A DNA stretch of 64,000 nucleotides from assembly GCF_045679555.1 (NCBI RefSeq), contig NC_092120.1, positions 10,288,805 to 10,352,804 of the forward strand. The letters are read 5' to 3'. The notes beneath the pieces are model-generated. The model saw only the letters and a list, made by a program, of their open reading frames with translations, searched no databases and had not been told where the DNA came from. Source of the stretch: Salvelinus alpinus. Taxonomy: Eukaryota > Chordata > Actinopteri > Salmoniformes > Salmonidae. Made by a program: the position numbers and the translations under genes. Below, piece after piece: positions 30,688-42,470 of the stretch (position 1 is its first letter; every line of letters begins with the position of its first letter).

Positions 30688-32140
30688 TAATATAATCGGC
30701 CGATTTATTTATATATATATATATTTGTAATAATGACAATTACAACAATACTGAATGAATGAACACTTTTATTTTAACTTAATATAATACATCAATAAAA
30801 TCAATTTAGTCTCAAATAAATAATGAAGCATGTTCAATTTGGTTTAAATAATGCAAAAACAAATTTTTGGAGAAGAAAGTAAAAATGCAATATGTGCCAT
30901 GTAAAAAAGCTAACGTTTAAGTTCCTTGCTCAGAACATGAGAACATATTAAAGCTGGTGGTTCCTTTTAACATGAGTCTTCAATATTCCCAGGTAAGAAG
31001 TTTTAGGTTGTAGTTATTATAGGAATTATAGGATTATTTCTCTATGCCATTTGTATTTCATATACCTTTGACTATTGGATGTTCTTATAGGCACTATAGT
31101 ATTGTCAGCCTAATCTCGGGAGTTGATAGGCTTGAAGTCATAAACAGTGCAATGCTTGAAACACAGCGAAGAGCTGCTGGCAAATGCAGGAAAATGCTGT
31201 TTGAATGAATGCTTACGAGTCTGCTGCTGCCTACCACCGCTCAGTCAGACTGCTCTAATAAATATCAAATCATAGACTTAATTACAATATAATAACACAC
31301 AGAAATACGAGCCTTAGGTCATTAATATGGTCAAATCCAGAAACTATCATTTCGAAAACAAAACATTTATTCTTTCAGTGAAATATGGAACCGTTCCGTA
31401 TTTTATCTAACGGGTGGCATCCCTAAGTCTAAATATTGCTGTTACATTGCACAACCTTCAATGTTATGTCATAATTATGTACAATTCTGGCAAATTAATT
31501 ACAGTCTTTGTTAGGAAGAAATGGTCTTCACACAGTTCGCAACGACCCAGGTGGCCCAAACTGCTGCATATACCCTGACTCTGCTTGCACAGAACGCAAG
31601 AGAAGTGACAATTTCCCTAGTTAAAAGAAATTCATGTTAGCAGGCAATATTAACTAAATATGCAGGTTTAAAAATATATACTTCTGTGTATTGATTTTAA
31701 GAAAGGCATTGATGTTTATGGTTAGGTACATTGGTGCAACGACAGTGCTTTTTTCGCCAATGCGCTTTTTAAATCATCACCCGTTTGGCGAAGTAGGCTG
31801 TGATTCGATGATAAATTAACATGCACCGCATCGATTATATGCAACGCAGGACAAGTTAGATAAACTAGTAATATCATCAACCATGTGTAGTTAAATAGTG
31901 ATTATGTTAAGATTGATTGTTTTTTATAAGATAAGTTTAATGCTAGCTAGCAACTTACCTTGGGTCCTTGCTGCACTCGCGTAACAGGTAGCCAGCCTGC
32001 CACGTAGTCTCCTCGTGGAGTGCAATGTAATCGGCCATAATCGGTGTCAAAAAATGGCGTTTACCGATTGTTATGAAAACTTGAAATCGGCCCTAATTAA
32101 TCGGCCATGCCGATTAATCGGTCGACCTCTACTAGGTATT
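30530..32140. mobile_element. Unclassified element with CCGATTAATCGG motifs
   Basis: Starts a few bases after a gon4l donor site (30,517). A short SINE-like piece (TCAAATCAAATGTATTTATA) leads into a segment whose two ends repeat the palindrome CCGATTAATCGG and its variants (30,585-30,660 and 32,085-32,130), suggesting inverted termini. There is an (AT)n tract at 30,661-30,725. No transposase is readable. The expected gon4l exon between PELQ and VREALQ is not found around it. Confidence 0.6.
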
Positions 32141-34503
32141 CACTTCCATATGAGTACTAATTAGAATCCTTGTTTTGTATCTTTTCCTGTGGTTGGGTAC
32201 CCTCAGGGCGAGGCAGGCCTCGCAGTTTGAGGCATAGTCGTGGTCAGACAGTAAGGACACGTCCAATGTGACAACCACATTCTAGACAACGATAACTTTA
32301 ACCCTCGAACCTGTCTTCCTCCTTCAGGTACGGGAAGCCCTTCAGAGCTTACCTGGTTAAGGTTGAGGAGTTCTTGGGGCTGCTATATGAGTTTGAGCAG
32401 CGGGTTGAGGGGTGCAGCGCAGTGGAGCTCTTCTCCCAGCTCCGTCCTGTCCTGGGGGAATGGCCAGACCTCCTCAGAGACTTTGCGGCCTTCCTCCTCC
32501 CGGAGCAGGCTTTGGAGTGTGGCCTGGTAAGGAGGACATCACAGCCGCTTATCACTTCGTATTGGATATTTTTATAGATGCTTATTCAGGTGCTTATTAA
32601 GTATCAGGCCCTATGTAAAAGAGCGTTCATATATAATTATGTTGAACAAAAATGATTATTTGTCTTGTAGCCTAACACATTGTAGTGAATCTGCAAAGTT
32701 CTCACTGCTGAAAAAGCCATTAATACTCTTCGACTTTGTGATGTTTTATGTCCTGTCCAGTTTGAGGAGCAGCAGGCATTTGAGCAGAGTCGACGCTTCC
32801 TGAGGGAGCTCGAGATTAGTTTTGGGGAAAACCTGTCTCAAAACTAGACAATCATACGTGCTCTGCAGGGGGGGACCTGGCCTCAGTCCTGCCAGCATAG
32901 AAGGAGGTATGTCAGTATTCTACACCATTTACATTAGTTGTCACCACAGTAAACCAATGTTAAATCATCATTGTAATCCACCTGTTTTCTACAGCTTAAA
33001 GCACAGATGTCCTCCCTCCTGAAAGGCCACACGCACTTGCAAGGGGAATTCTGGGTATTTTTTGACGAGCTCCGCCCACCCTCAGCCCGTCCGTGGCAGT
33101 TTGAGGAGGCTTGTTGGCCAGAGGAGGCAGGGGGAGGAATAGACGGAGATGAGGGTGTTGGCTTGGGGTCAGGGGGAGGGGCAAGTGGTGGTTTTGAAGA
33201 AGTGACTCTCCCTGATTTAGAGGAAGAAGATATTCCACCAGTGACAGTTCGCAGTCGGAGGAGGAAGATGGGATCTCATGGCATCTACAAGGTTTAAGGA
33301 AATGTGAACTGTGTAATTTGTTGATTTCTAATTGCATTTGCAATTATGATTCTGATTTGGCTGGTTGTCTTCCTTCACAGGAGTGTGATTGGCCAGAAAA
33401 GACTGCTTCAGCCTCTGTCATGGTGCCAGACATGATGCCAAGCTTCGCAGACACAAGAGGAAAGGATGCTCTCGCTGTCACGGCAACAAGGTAGCCTCCG
33501 TAGTCTAGTGTTTTGTTGTTCTAAACTGTGTGAATAAAATGAGTGAGAGTTATGGAGATGACAGAATGTGACATGCAGTCTTCTCTCAGGCTTCCGATGG
33601 CGTCCCCAGGGCGATGAAGAGCCTTGACACCTTGTACCCCACGGCAACCGGCCCCACGGCCAACCTCCACACTGAGACAGGCGGGGGGGAGGAGAGGGAG
33701 GAAGAGCAAGAGGTGGACGCTGAAGTAAAAGATGAAGTCGACAGTGGGGCCAACAGTCCACATCCTGGTAAGAATTGCTCTACCAATGCTGTATGAATTA
33801 AGGTTGTTGTCATTATTTGGTCAAAAGCAAAACCGATCTACATAAGTAATATGGCTGAAAATACATTGTTGCCTGTAGAATGCAAAACTTTAATGAGCGA
33901 CTGCCCCTAAAAAGCAACTTCTCTTTTTGAAAACGGCATCGATAAGACTCATGAAGTCAGTCTTGTCCTAAACTGAGATTTGCGAGATGATAGGAAAGAA
34001 TTGTATGTCACAGAATGAAGGGTACTGTTTTCCTTGGGTTGGGTTTATTTCAATCCTGCCCACAGCTGGCAGCACCCAAGTAATAATCAGTTTGGAGCGC
34101 AGCTGCACGCGACCTGATTTTAATGCCTATGGGTCAATTTGGTTTGACATTCAATATCTCTATGGGGCTAGTTGGGGACCATCAGTAAATGACAATGTAC
34201 ATGGACAAAATGTTTGTCAATGCTGCCAAATTTCTATGACTTAAAAACATAAACCAACTATGCATTTTAGAATTGCATATACAAATATTGGAAGCATTTG
34301 AGAAAACTAAAAGATGTGCAATGTAAAATTATTGTCCCATTTCCATTGTGTAATTCATTGACTGTCCCTAACTAGCCCCAGAGAGGCTAATCAATGTCAA
34401 ACCAATTTTGCCACGGTTGCACACCAGCTGGCTGAAGTTAAATAGCTAAATAAGTTGGCTAGCCTAGACGACTTCAAGACACAAGACCTGGTCAAGTTAT
34501 CTA

Positions 34504-35224
34504 TACTGAACAAAAATATAAACGCAACATGCAACAATTTCAAAGATTTTACTGAGTTACAGTTCATAAGGAAATCAGTCAAATGAAGAAACATTATTGG
34601 GCCCTATTTTATGGATTTCACATGACTGGGAATACAGATATGCATCTGTTGGTCATAGATACCTTTAAAAAAAAAAGTAGGGGTGTGGATCAGAAAACAA
34701 GTCAGTATCTGGTGTGACCCCCATTTGCCTCATGCAGCGCCACACATCTCCTTCACATAGAGTTGTTCAGGCTGTTGATTGTGGCCTGTGGAATGTTGTC
34801 CCATTCTTCAATGGCTGTGTGAAGTTGCTGGATATTGTCAGGAACTGGAACAAGCTGTTGTACATGTCGATCCAGAGCATCCCACATATGCTCAATGGGT
34901 GACATGTCTGGTGAGTATGCAGGCCATGGAAGAAATTGAACATTTTCAGCTGCCAGGAATTCTGTACAGATCCTTGCAACATGGGACTGTGAATTATCAT
35001 GTTGAAACTTGAGGTGATGGCGGCGGATAAATAACACAATGGACCTCAGGATCTCGTCACAGTATCTCTGTGCATTCAAATTGCCATCGACAAAATGCAA
35101 TCGTTGTCCGTAGCTTATGCCTGCCCATACCATAACCCACAGCCACCATAGGGCACTCTGGTCAGCAAACCGCTCGCCTACACAGCGCCATACAAGTGGT
35201 CTGTGGTGTTGAAGGCCGGTTGGA
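34504..35224 (-). mobile_element. Tc1-like transposon, truncated, antisense in a gon4l intron
   Basis: Begins after TA with ACTGAACAAAAATATAAACG. A minus-strand open piece (34,753-35,133) encodes the catalytic half of a Tc1 transposase, with FQHDNSQSH and WPAYSPDMSPIEHMWDALDR. The N-terminal half and the right terminus are missing. Confidence 0.88.
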
Positions 35225-35699
35225 CAACTCTCGTTTGGCTTCAGTCATGGCTGCTGCATTTCTGAATAAGCCAAAAATATTAGAGCCAAATCAGGGAGTT
35301 CAGCCCCCCTTTAAACTCTTTTACACGTTGCAGATAAACAACCATTATGCTTTTCAGAAGAGCAAGGAGCTCCTTCATGGGAGGGTCCTGAGGAATGCTC
35401 ACTCTCCGTCCCTGAGGAGAAGGATGACAAAATTGAGGATGAGGAGGATAAGGATGGGGGAGAGAACACAGCCCCTCGCCAAAGAGGAGTAAGGGAGGAG
35501 AATGCTCGGGGGTGTCTGATGGCCCCCCAACATCCTTTAGCGGGGAGATAGAGAACCCCCTGACCCCCCCCTGCAGCCTTGTCCCAACCCCTCTTCTGAT
35601 CCCCCATGTGTGTGCCAAAAACATCTCCCTCACTGCCAGTGGGGAGAAGGTCATACTCTGGACAAGGTGAGAGAGACCAGCCTGAAAATGTTTGGTCTT

Positions 35700-36735
35700 T
35701 GTTTTAATGTTTTAAAACCTCTTCGGGCTAGGGGGCACTATTTTCACATCCGGATGAAAAGCGTTCCCAAGGTAAACTGCCTTCTACTCAGGCCCAGAAG
35801 CTAGGATATGCATATAATTGGTAGATTTGGATAGAAAACACTCGAAAGTTTCTAAAACTGTTAAAAATATGTCTGTGAGTATAACATAACTTATTGGCAG
35901 GCGAAACCCTGAGGACAAACCGTCCAGGATTTTTTGTTGTTGAGGTGACTGTTTTCAATTTGTTTTCTATGGGAATCTAGATTTCTGAGGCATCTGGTTG
36001 CAGTTCCTATGGCTTCCACTGGATGTCAACAGTCTTTAGAAATTGGTTGATGTTTTTCTTTTGAGTAATGAAGAAGTAGCCCTTTCCTTTCTGGGTGTCG
36101 AGCCTAGTGTACTGTTTTGTTTGGGGCACGTGACCTGGGGCTCGCTCCACTTTCATTTGATCCGCTATAACGTAGATTATTTACGTTTTAAAATACCTAA
36201 AGTTGGACTAGGAAAGTTGTTTGAAATGTTTGGACCAAGTTTACAGGTAACGTTTTAGATAATTTGTAGTCATGTTGGGCGAGTTGGAACCAGTGTTTTT
36301 TTTAATCAAATGCACCAAATAAATTGACATTTTGGGGATATAACGACGGAATTTATCGAACAAAAGGACCATTTGTGATGTTTATGGGACATTTGAGTGC
36401 CAACAGAAGATCTTCAAAGGTAAGGCATGAATTATATCGTTATTTCTGGGTTTTGTGTCGCGCCTGGCGGGTTGAAATATGATTGTCATGTGTTTGTATG
36501 ATGGGGTGCTGTCCTCAGATAATCGCATGGTTTGCTTTTGCTGTAAAGCCTTTTTTAAATCTGACACGGTGGCTGGATTAACAAGAAGTTAAGCTTTAAT
36601 TTGGTGTATTGCACTTGTGATTTTATGAAAGTTAAATATTTTTAATAATTTAATTTGAATTTCGCGCTCTGCAATTTCACTGGATGTTGTTCCACTAACG
36701 GAACGTCTAGCCGTAACGGGTTTTAAGGAGTGATA
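35700..36735. mobile_element. Interspersed element with AACCTCTTCGGGCTAG-type ends
   Basis: The left end AACCTCTTCGGGCTAG and right end CTAGCCGTAACGGGTT are imperfect inverted repeats. Internal TTCCACTGGATGTCAACAGT is the complement of a block in 1-2,945, so it is the same family. It fills most of the gon4l intron 35,667-36,753. No coding part is seen. Confidence 0.65.
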
Positions 36736-37095
36736 ATCCTCTTTGGGCTACAGGGAGGCTGACCATGTCATTCTAACCACCTGTCAGCAGCAAGGTGCCA
36801 ATCAGAGTACTTTCCAGGCAATTTCCACCCAACTTGGCAATAAGACACTCAATGAGGTGAAGGTTGTTTTTTGTAACCAAACTATAAAAGATCCAACAGT
36901 AATGCACTTGTTGAAAAGTCTTGGCTTGTGAAATGAACCCTAGTCTACTGACTGCTTTACCTCTCTCCTGTCCAGGTGTCTCGGTGGTTTCGGGACCTGA
37001 TACACCTGTTCCGCACCGCTGCCTGCCAGTTCAATTTAGAGGACGAAACTATGACCACTGAACAGCAGACAGTCACAGACAAGGAGCAGGACTGA

Positions 37096-37413
37096 ACTGG
37101 ACAGAACCAACCCAAAAAGGACAGAACCAAGACACTTCAAAGGAGAGGAGCAGAGAGGATACTTGTGACTGCAGTATACAGTATTCATACCACATATAAA
37201 CTATTCCAGAAACCAGTTCAAGGCTGGTGAAATCTGGACGCAACGTTGAGGGCTTATGACCACTCTTAATAAACTCATATCAGAATCACCTGTGCCTTCA
37301 CTGAGCTGAAGCAACACCAGCAGCTCGAAAGATGACAGCTTTTCAAGTTTACCATAACCAATTTTAAACAGTGAGCACTGTGTAACTGTACATCACTAAT
37401 TTATTGAAATAAA
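37096..37413 (+). other. gon4l: gon4l 3' untranslated remnant with polyadenylation signal
   Basis: Follows the TGA at 37,093-37,095. AATAAA lies at 37,408-37,413, a normal distance for a short 3' UTR. No gene between here and pdia3. Confidence 0.55.
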
Positions 37414-37772
37414 TACACCCTTTGTCTTAGTTATCACTCAAATGCACTACTGAGGGACTAGGGAACATAGTCTCTTAGTGTGGCAAAAGTTGTATAAATA
37501 CTATAAATAGACAATTGGGGTTTAGTCCAGGAATGTACATGTTTTGTTTACTTTTTTCTCTCCAATTCCCTGAGTTGTGCATTTATGGCACAATATTGGA
37601 AATATGAACGGTAATAATACCTGTACAAGAGTTATATATTTTATACCAAATTAACGTAATTTATCCGTTTGCCTTTTTGATGAATTCCTTTCGTTTATGA
37701 GAAATGTTGTAAGAGTTCAATCTCCAAGGCGCACATCTAGACGTCTACTAGACCCACACAGATGTTCTTGGT

Positions 37773-37779
37773 CACGTCA
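37773..37779 (-). promoter_or_regulatory. Putative unfolded-protein-response element upstream of the PDI gene
   Basis: CACGTCA on the plus strand reads TGACGTGA on the minus strand, matching the UPRE core TGACGTGR bound by XBP1/ATF6. It lies about 100 bp before the start codon at 37,881. ER foldases are classic targets of this pathway. A single short match, so binding is inferred. Confidence 0.4.
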
Positions 37780-37880
37780 CAGCTCTACTATACTCACTCC
37801 CACCCGGCAGTGAGAGGTAGTGAAAAGCAGAGGATATCAGCTACAGTATATCGCTATTGGGAGCACTTAATTCTGCTGAG

Positions 37881-40800
37881 ATGGGTACCTTGGGTCCATT
37901 TCGCATGTTCTTGCTTTTTGCGTTGGCTCAGCAGAACGTCTTTGTAGCCGCCAGCGACGTGCTCGAGCTCGGGGATTCTGATTTCGATTATACGGTAGCA
38001 GAGTACGAGACTGTGCTGGTAGAGTTCTTCGCGCCTTGGTAAGCAGTGTTATAGCTAGCTTTTTAGCTAATTCATTAGCATGCAAGAAACGACAGCCATC
38101 TAAACATGTATAGTAAATATAAATAAATTCCTGATTTTAATATCTATTATACCGCACACTGTTGTAGATTAACTATTTGCATTTAGAACTGCAGCTAACG
38201 TTAGCCGATAAAACTGTCTTACTCTCTAGCTCGCTATCTTGACTCTGTGTCTGCTCAACTCAAACTAACAGTGTTAGATTATTATTTTCGCCATAAACAG
38301 TGCATACTAATTATAGCTAGATATATCGTGTTAGCTATTACACTACCAGTTCACTTCTGAGAGTGAACTGACACTAAATCACGTTAGCTATAATTGGATA
38401 TAGTTGGCTATAATTGGAGTCATGATTTGAGTCAGTGCATTCTGCTCTGACATATTTGAGTAGTGGATTATGACTAGGCTAGGTCTCTCTTATACATTTT
38501 TCTGAGCCACCTGATATCTCAGCTGTCACACTATTGCCTCTAGCATTTTTCCCATGTGACATTTTATTATTCTCTTCCTTTTCTTTGTATGGCGCCTCCC
38601 TTCATCTCATCTCTCTTTCAGGTGTGGTCACTGCCAGCAACTAGCCCCAGAATATGAAACTGCAGCAACAAAACTAAAAGGGACAGTGTCTTTAGCTAAA
38701 GTGAGTATACTAGTTTGTCAACACACATACCCCAAAGGATGCATTGTATTTCCTTGCATTCAGATTAGTTACAATCCATTTGTTCAAAATGTGTAACTTT
38801 ACACTTTTTTCAACAGTTTTTGTTCCACAGGATTGGTATTGCTTTAAAATGTGGGGGTCAACTGTACATGATAGCTGTGTCACTTCTCTTATATTTTTGT
38901 TGGTGAATTGAGATCAGTTCCCACAGTAACTTTAACATCAGGGCTGCTTCTGCATACCACCACTCTGAATGCACTGCTATTTAACGGTATATTGATAAAT
39001 GGTTTCTGTAATTCCCCCCAGGTAGACTGCACAGTGAACTCTGAGACGTGTGGACGTTTTGGGGTCAATGGGTACCCTACACTCAAAATCTTCCGCAATG
39101 GAGAGGACTTTGCTGCTTATGATGGACCCAGGAGTGCAGGTGGCTACTTTAAAATCATTGCTGTTCTGTTTTGTGTTTTAGTGTATGCATGACTCATCTA
39201 ATGTTGTCCCATGTTCCCATAGATGGCATTGTGAGCTACATGAAAAAACAGGCAGGTCCCAGTTCCGTTCCTCTGCACAATGAGAGAGACCTGGATGCAT
39301 TCGTCAACAATTTTGAAGCCAGTGTAGTTGGTGAGTTCACTTTATTAATCACAGCCAAGTATAGATCCTTTAGTCTATTGAAATAAAGCAATTGCATACA
39401 TTTTTTTGTTTTTTAAAAAATTTATATTTTTTGTGAACTATTTGAGTGACTTATATTCTCCCTCCCTGCTGTCAGGTTTTTTCTCAGGTGCTGACAGCTC
39501 TCAGATGGCTGAGTTTCTGAAGGCATCTAGTGCCATGAGAGACAGCCACCGCTTCGCCCACACTGCAGACCTGAGCCTGGGCCTCAAACACGGTGTGGAA
39601 TCAGAGTATGTGCTGTAGCTCCCCTTACATATAATCCCACCTGGGTTCTGAACCTTCTGCCCTCTGGTCACTAGACTATGAGGGCACATTAGTTGGATAT
39701 GACATCATAGATTATTGCCAAGTAGTAGTACCTTATAATGATGTCACAATCCTCGTGTCTCTCTTAACCAGCACGGTGGTGCTCTTTCGGCCCCCACGAC
39801 TCAACAGCAAGTTTGAGGACAGCTTGGTCAAGTCTGATGAGGCTGTCTCGACCGCCTCTCTCCGTCAATTCATCAGAGATAATGTGTTTGGGCTGTGCCC
39901 CCATCTGACTGCTGAGAACAGAGAGAACATGAGGGGACGGGACTTGCTGGTGGCCTACTACGACGTGGATTACCTCCGCAACATCAAGGGCACCAACTAC
40001 TGGAGGAACAGGTGAGAGCTGCTCTCCTTTCAGAATCACCTTTATTCGCCAATTACATTTACACATACCTGGAATTTGACTCAGTGAAATGGTGCTGCCA
40101 TCTATAGACAATATACAGATAGAGGAATTTGCACAAAGTCTACATACAATATAAATAAGTAAGCAAAGAACTCTACATTATATGCTGATTTACAGTAAGG
40201 ATATACAATTTACAGTAGGAATTTGTCAATCTATGCACAGGGAGGGATGCTACCGTGACGTGTATATGTAGTGTTGTGCAGAGGTGTACAAAGTGCAATT
40301 GCAGTATAGTTTTAGGTTTTACAGAATGATGATGGCATGGTGCAAAGTCACATAGTCCCTATGAACCTGATGGTGAGGGCCACAGCACGGGGGAAAAAAC
40401 TGCTCTTACCTGATACCTTCCTCACTCTTTTTCTCTCTCCATCACTCTTTCACTACCCCTTCTCTCTCCCTAGGGTGATGAAAGTGGCCACTCAGTTCCA
40501 GTCTCAGGGGCTGAGTTACGCTGTGGCCAACAGGGCTGAGTTCCAGGAAGAGCTGGAGGAGGAGTTTGGCCTGGGGCCGTCCGACGGGGGAGAGCTGCCT
40601 CTCATCACCATCAGGAACAGGGAGGGCCACAAGTACAGCATGCAGGAGGAGTTCACGTGAGTTACAATAACACATGACCATCACAGACCCTTATGCAGTC
40701 TAGCCAGCTTTCACACTGCTCATCTGTCCGTCCGTTGCAGACGGGACGGGAAATCCCTGGAGAGGTTCTTGGAGGACTACTTTGCTGGTAAACTGAAGAG

Positions 40801-41601
40801 GCAGGTCAAGTCAGAGGCTGCTCCCGAAAACAACGACGGCCCAGTCAAGGTGTGCGGAATAGAACCAACAAACGTTTGTCGCTTTCAAAAATGTTAGGAA
40901 GACATTTAAACAAAACCCTTTTGCCTCTGCAGGTGGTGGTGGCGGACAACTTTGAGGAGATAGTGAACAACCCTTCCAAGGACGTACTGGTGGAGTTTTA
41001 TGCACCCTGGTGTGGACACTGCAAAAGCCTGGAGCCAAAATACACAGAGCTTGGGGAACAGGTGAGGTTCACATCTGCAAGTGTTGCTTAGCTGGTTTTG
41101 AAAGTTACAAACCATCATCCAGATGCTCATTATTTTTTTATTCTTCATTACAGTTGTCTGCCGACACCCACATTGTTATAGCAAAGATGGATGCCACTGC
41201 TAACGACGTTCCTCCATCCTACGATGTCCAGGGGTGAGCCTCTACTTCTTATGTAGTTTGATTTTTGTCTATTGTCTATGTCTACTACTCTGTAATCTGC
41301 TATTTTAATCTCATCTGTTGTTGTTCTTCCCAGTTTCCCCACTATTTTCTTCGTCCCAGCAGGACAGAAGGACCAGCCTCGGAAATACGAGGTTAGACTA
41401 CAACACCACTTTTCCTCCTCCAAAGGACATGGATTAAATAACACGTAATGCTCTGTAATCAATATTCTGATACATTCCTTCACGCTTTTAACCATCCGTA
41501 TCTGTCAATAGGGTGGCCGTGAGGTGAATGATTTCCTCCGCTATCTGAAGGAGGAGGCCACACATCCCCTTGTCCTGGGCACTGCCAGAGAAGACTTGTG
41601 A
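37881..41601 (+). CDS. pdia3: Protein disulfide isomerase A3-like (ERp57 family)
   Basis: An ER thiol-disulfide oxidoreductase that forms and shuffles disulfides in secreted proteins; ERp57 does so with calnexin and calreticulin. Twelve coding exons join in frame to 493 aa: 37881-38038, 38622-38700, 39022-39139, 39223-39330, 39476-39605, 39772-40011, 40474-40656, 40741-40849, 40933-41061, 41154-41233, 41334-41391, 41512-41601. A signal peptide ([18 protein letters not shown]) is followed by domain a with the APWCGHC active site (split by intron 1), b, b' ([25 protein letters not shown]), and a' with YAPWCGHC near residue 400. It ends in REDL, a KDEL-type ER-retention signal. The tail is short and lacks the Lys-rich stretch before QEDL in mammalian ERp57, and b' is fairly diverged, so this may be the fish paralogue named pdia7 and not the direct pdia3 orthologue. 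Confidence 0.9.
40036..40410 (-). mobile_element. LINE (L2-type) 3' fragment in a PDI intron
   Basis: Contains the block CATAGTCCCTATGAACCTGA followed by GTGAGGGCCACAGCACGGGG and an upstream TTATTCGCCAATTACATTTA, arranged as in antisense 3' ends of fish L2 LINE copies. Non-coding. It lies between exons ending at 40,011 and starting at 40,474. Confidence 0.55.
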
Positions 41602-42060
41602 GAGCGCAATTGAGAGAAAGAAAGAAATGAAATGAACTATGAGGGAGAAAAAGGAGCCACCCATTGCAGCCCACAGTTTCAGACCAGAAGATCTCCTACC
41701 TTACCAGCAACACTGAATACTAATAACATAGAGGACTTCTAAATTAAACAATCAGCAGTTTTTTCTTGGAACTTCAAAAGAGTAATGTTCTCAATGTGAG
41801 AGGATGGAGCATCTGCAAGTACATGTGCAGATTGGCTTTGCCATTAAACTGGTAATTTGATGGTTGCGATTTAATATTCCCAAGAAAGGCATCTAGTGTA
41901 GCATCCTTGACTCTGAGTAAGGTACCTCAGTCAGACTACTGATAAATGTAGAAAATGAAGAATTATGTGCAACAGTGTTTGCGAAGTTGCTTACAGGTAC
42001 AAAGAAAAAAGTGTCTGCTAAGCAAATAAGTAAAAATTGAATCAAATACTGATCCAGGGG

Positions 42061-42470
42061 CCTCCCGAATGGCGCAGCGGTCTAAGGCACTGAGGCGTCA
42101 CTACAGACCCGGGTTCGATCCCGGGCTGTATCACAAACGGCCGTTATCGGGAGTCCCATAGGGCGGCGCCCAATTGTCCCAGCGTCGTCCGGGTTATGGG
42201 AGGGTTTGGCCGGGGGGCTTTACTTGGCTCAACGCGCTCTAGCGACTCCTTGTGGCTGGCCGGGTGCCTGCAGGCTGATCTCGGTTGTCAGTTGAACGGT
42301 GTTTCCTCCGACACAATGGTGCGGCTGGCTTCCGGGTTAAGCAAGCGGGTGTTAAGAAGCGTGCTTCGGAGGATGCATGATTCAACCTTCGCCTCCTGAG
42401 CCCGTTGGGGAGTTGCCGCGATGAGGGAGAAAAGGGGGGTAAAAGGGACCGAGTTTGGGAAACTGATTTA
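42061..42470 (+). mobile_element. tRNA-derived salmonid SINE
   Basis: The tRNA-like head has box A (ATGGCGCAGCGGTCTAAGG) and box B (GGGTTCGATCCC), followed by the common body (GGGAGTCCCATAGGGCGGCG, TTTCCTCCGACACAATGGTG). It is full length at the 5' end and lies in the pdia3-cct3 interval. The head resembles tRNA-Leu-type salmonid SINEs; the subfamily name is not settled from sequence alone. Confidence 0.9.

Larger units (their letters stand above)
18660..37095 (+). pseudogene. gon4l: GON4L (gon-4-like transcriptional regulator), degenerate copy
   Basis: GON4L is a large nuclear co-regulator (YY1/HDAC1-linked; cell-cycle and development) ending in a Myb/SANT-like domain. Recognised exons: 20227-20277, 20409-20500, 20610-20727, 21053-21203, 21891-22098, 22657-22758, 22891-22931, 23019-23140, 26126-26341, 26515-26562, 26631-26805, 26986-27139, 27881-28031, 28149-28265, 28391-30516, 32328-32526, 32761-32906, 32995-33291, 33381-33490, 33590-33767, 35358-35666, 36754-36856, 36976-37095. 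Matches include [64 protein letters not shown] and the SANT piece [18 protein letters not shown]. Nearly all splice sites are kept, but the frame is not. In-frame stops lie at 26658 (TAG), 28748 (TGA) and 32845 (TAG). Frame changes fall near 20,680, 21,115, 26,160, 26,215, 28,750-29,040, 29,690, 29,880, 30,190-30,240, 32,358, 32,868, 33,403 and 35,510. The N-terminal exons (18,660-20,140) are uncertain. Confidence 0.87.

Noticed and set aside
18660-37095. Assembly error as the sole cause of the gon4l frame breaks
   Set aside because: In-frame stops by substitution, missing exons and clean neighbouring genes argue for true decay, though single indels could still be errors.
42061-42180. tRNA gene
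   Set aside because: Boxes A and B are present but belong to a SINE head; the sequence does not close into a tRNA cloverleaf with a matching acceptor stem. The same applies to 50,880 and 51,885.
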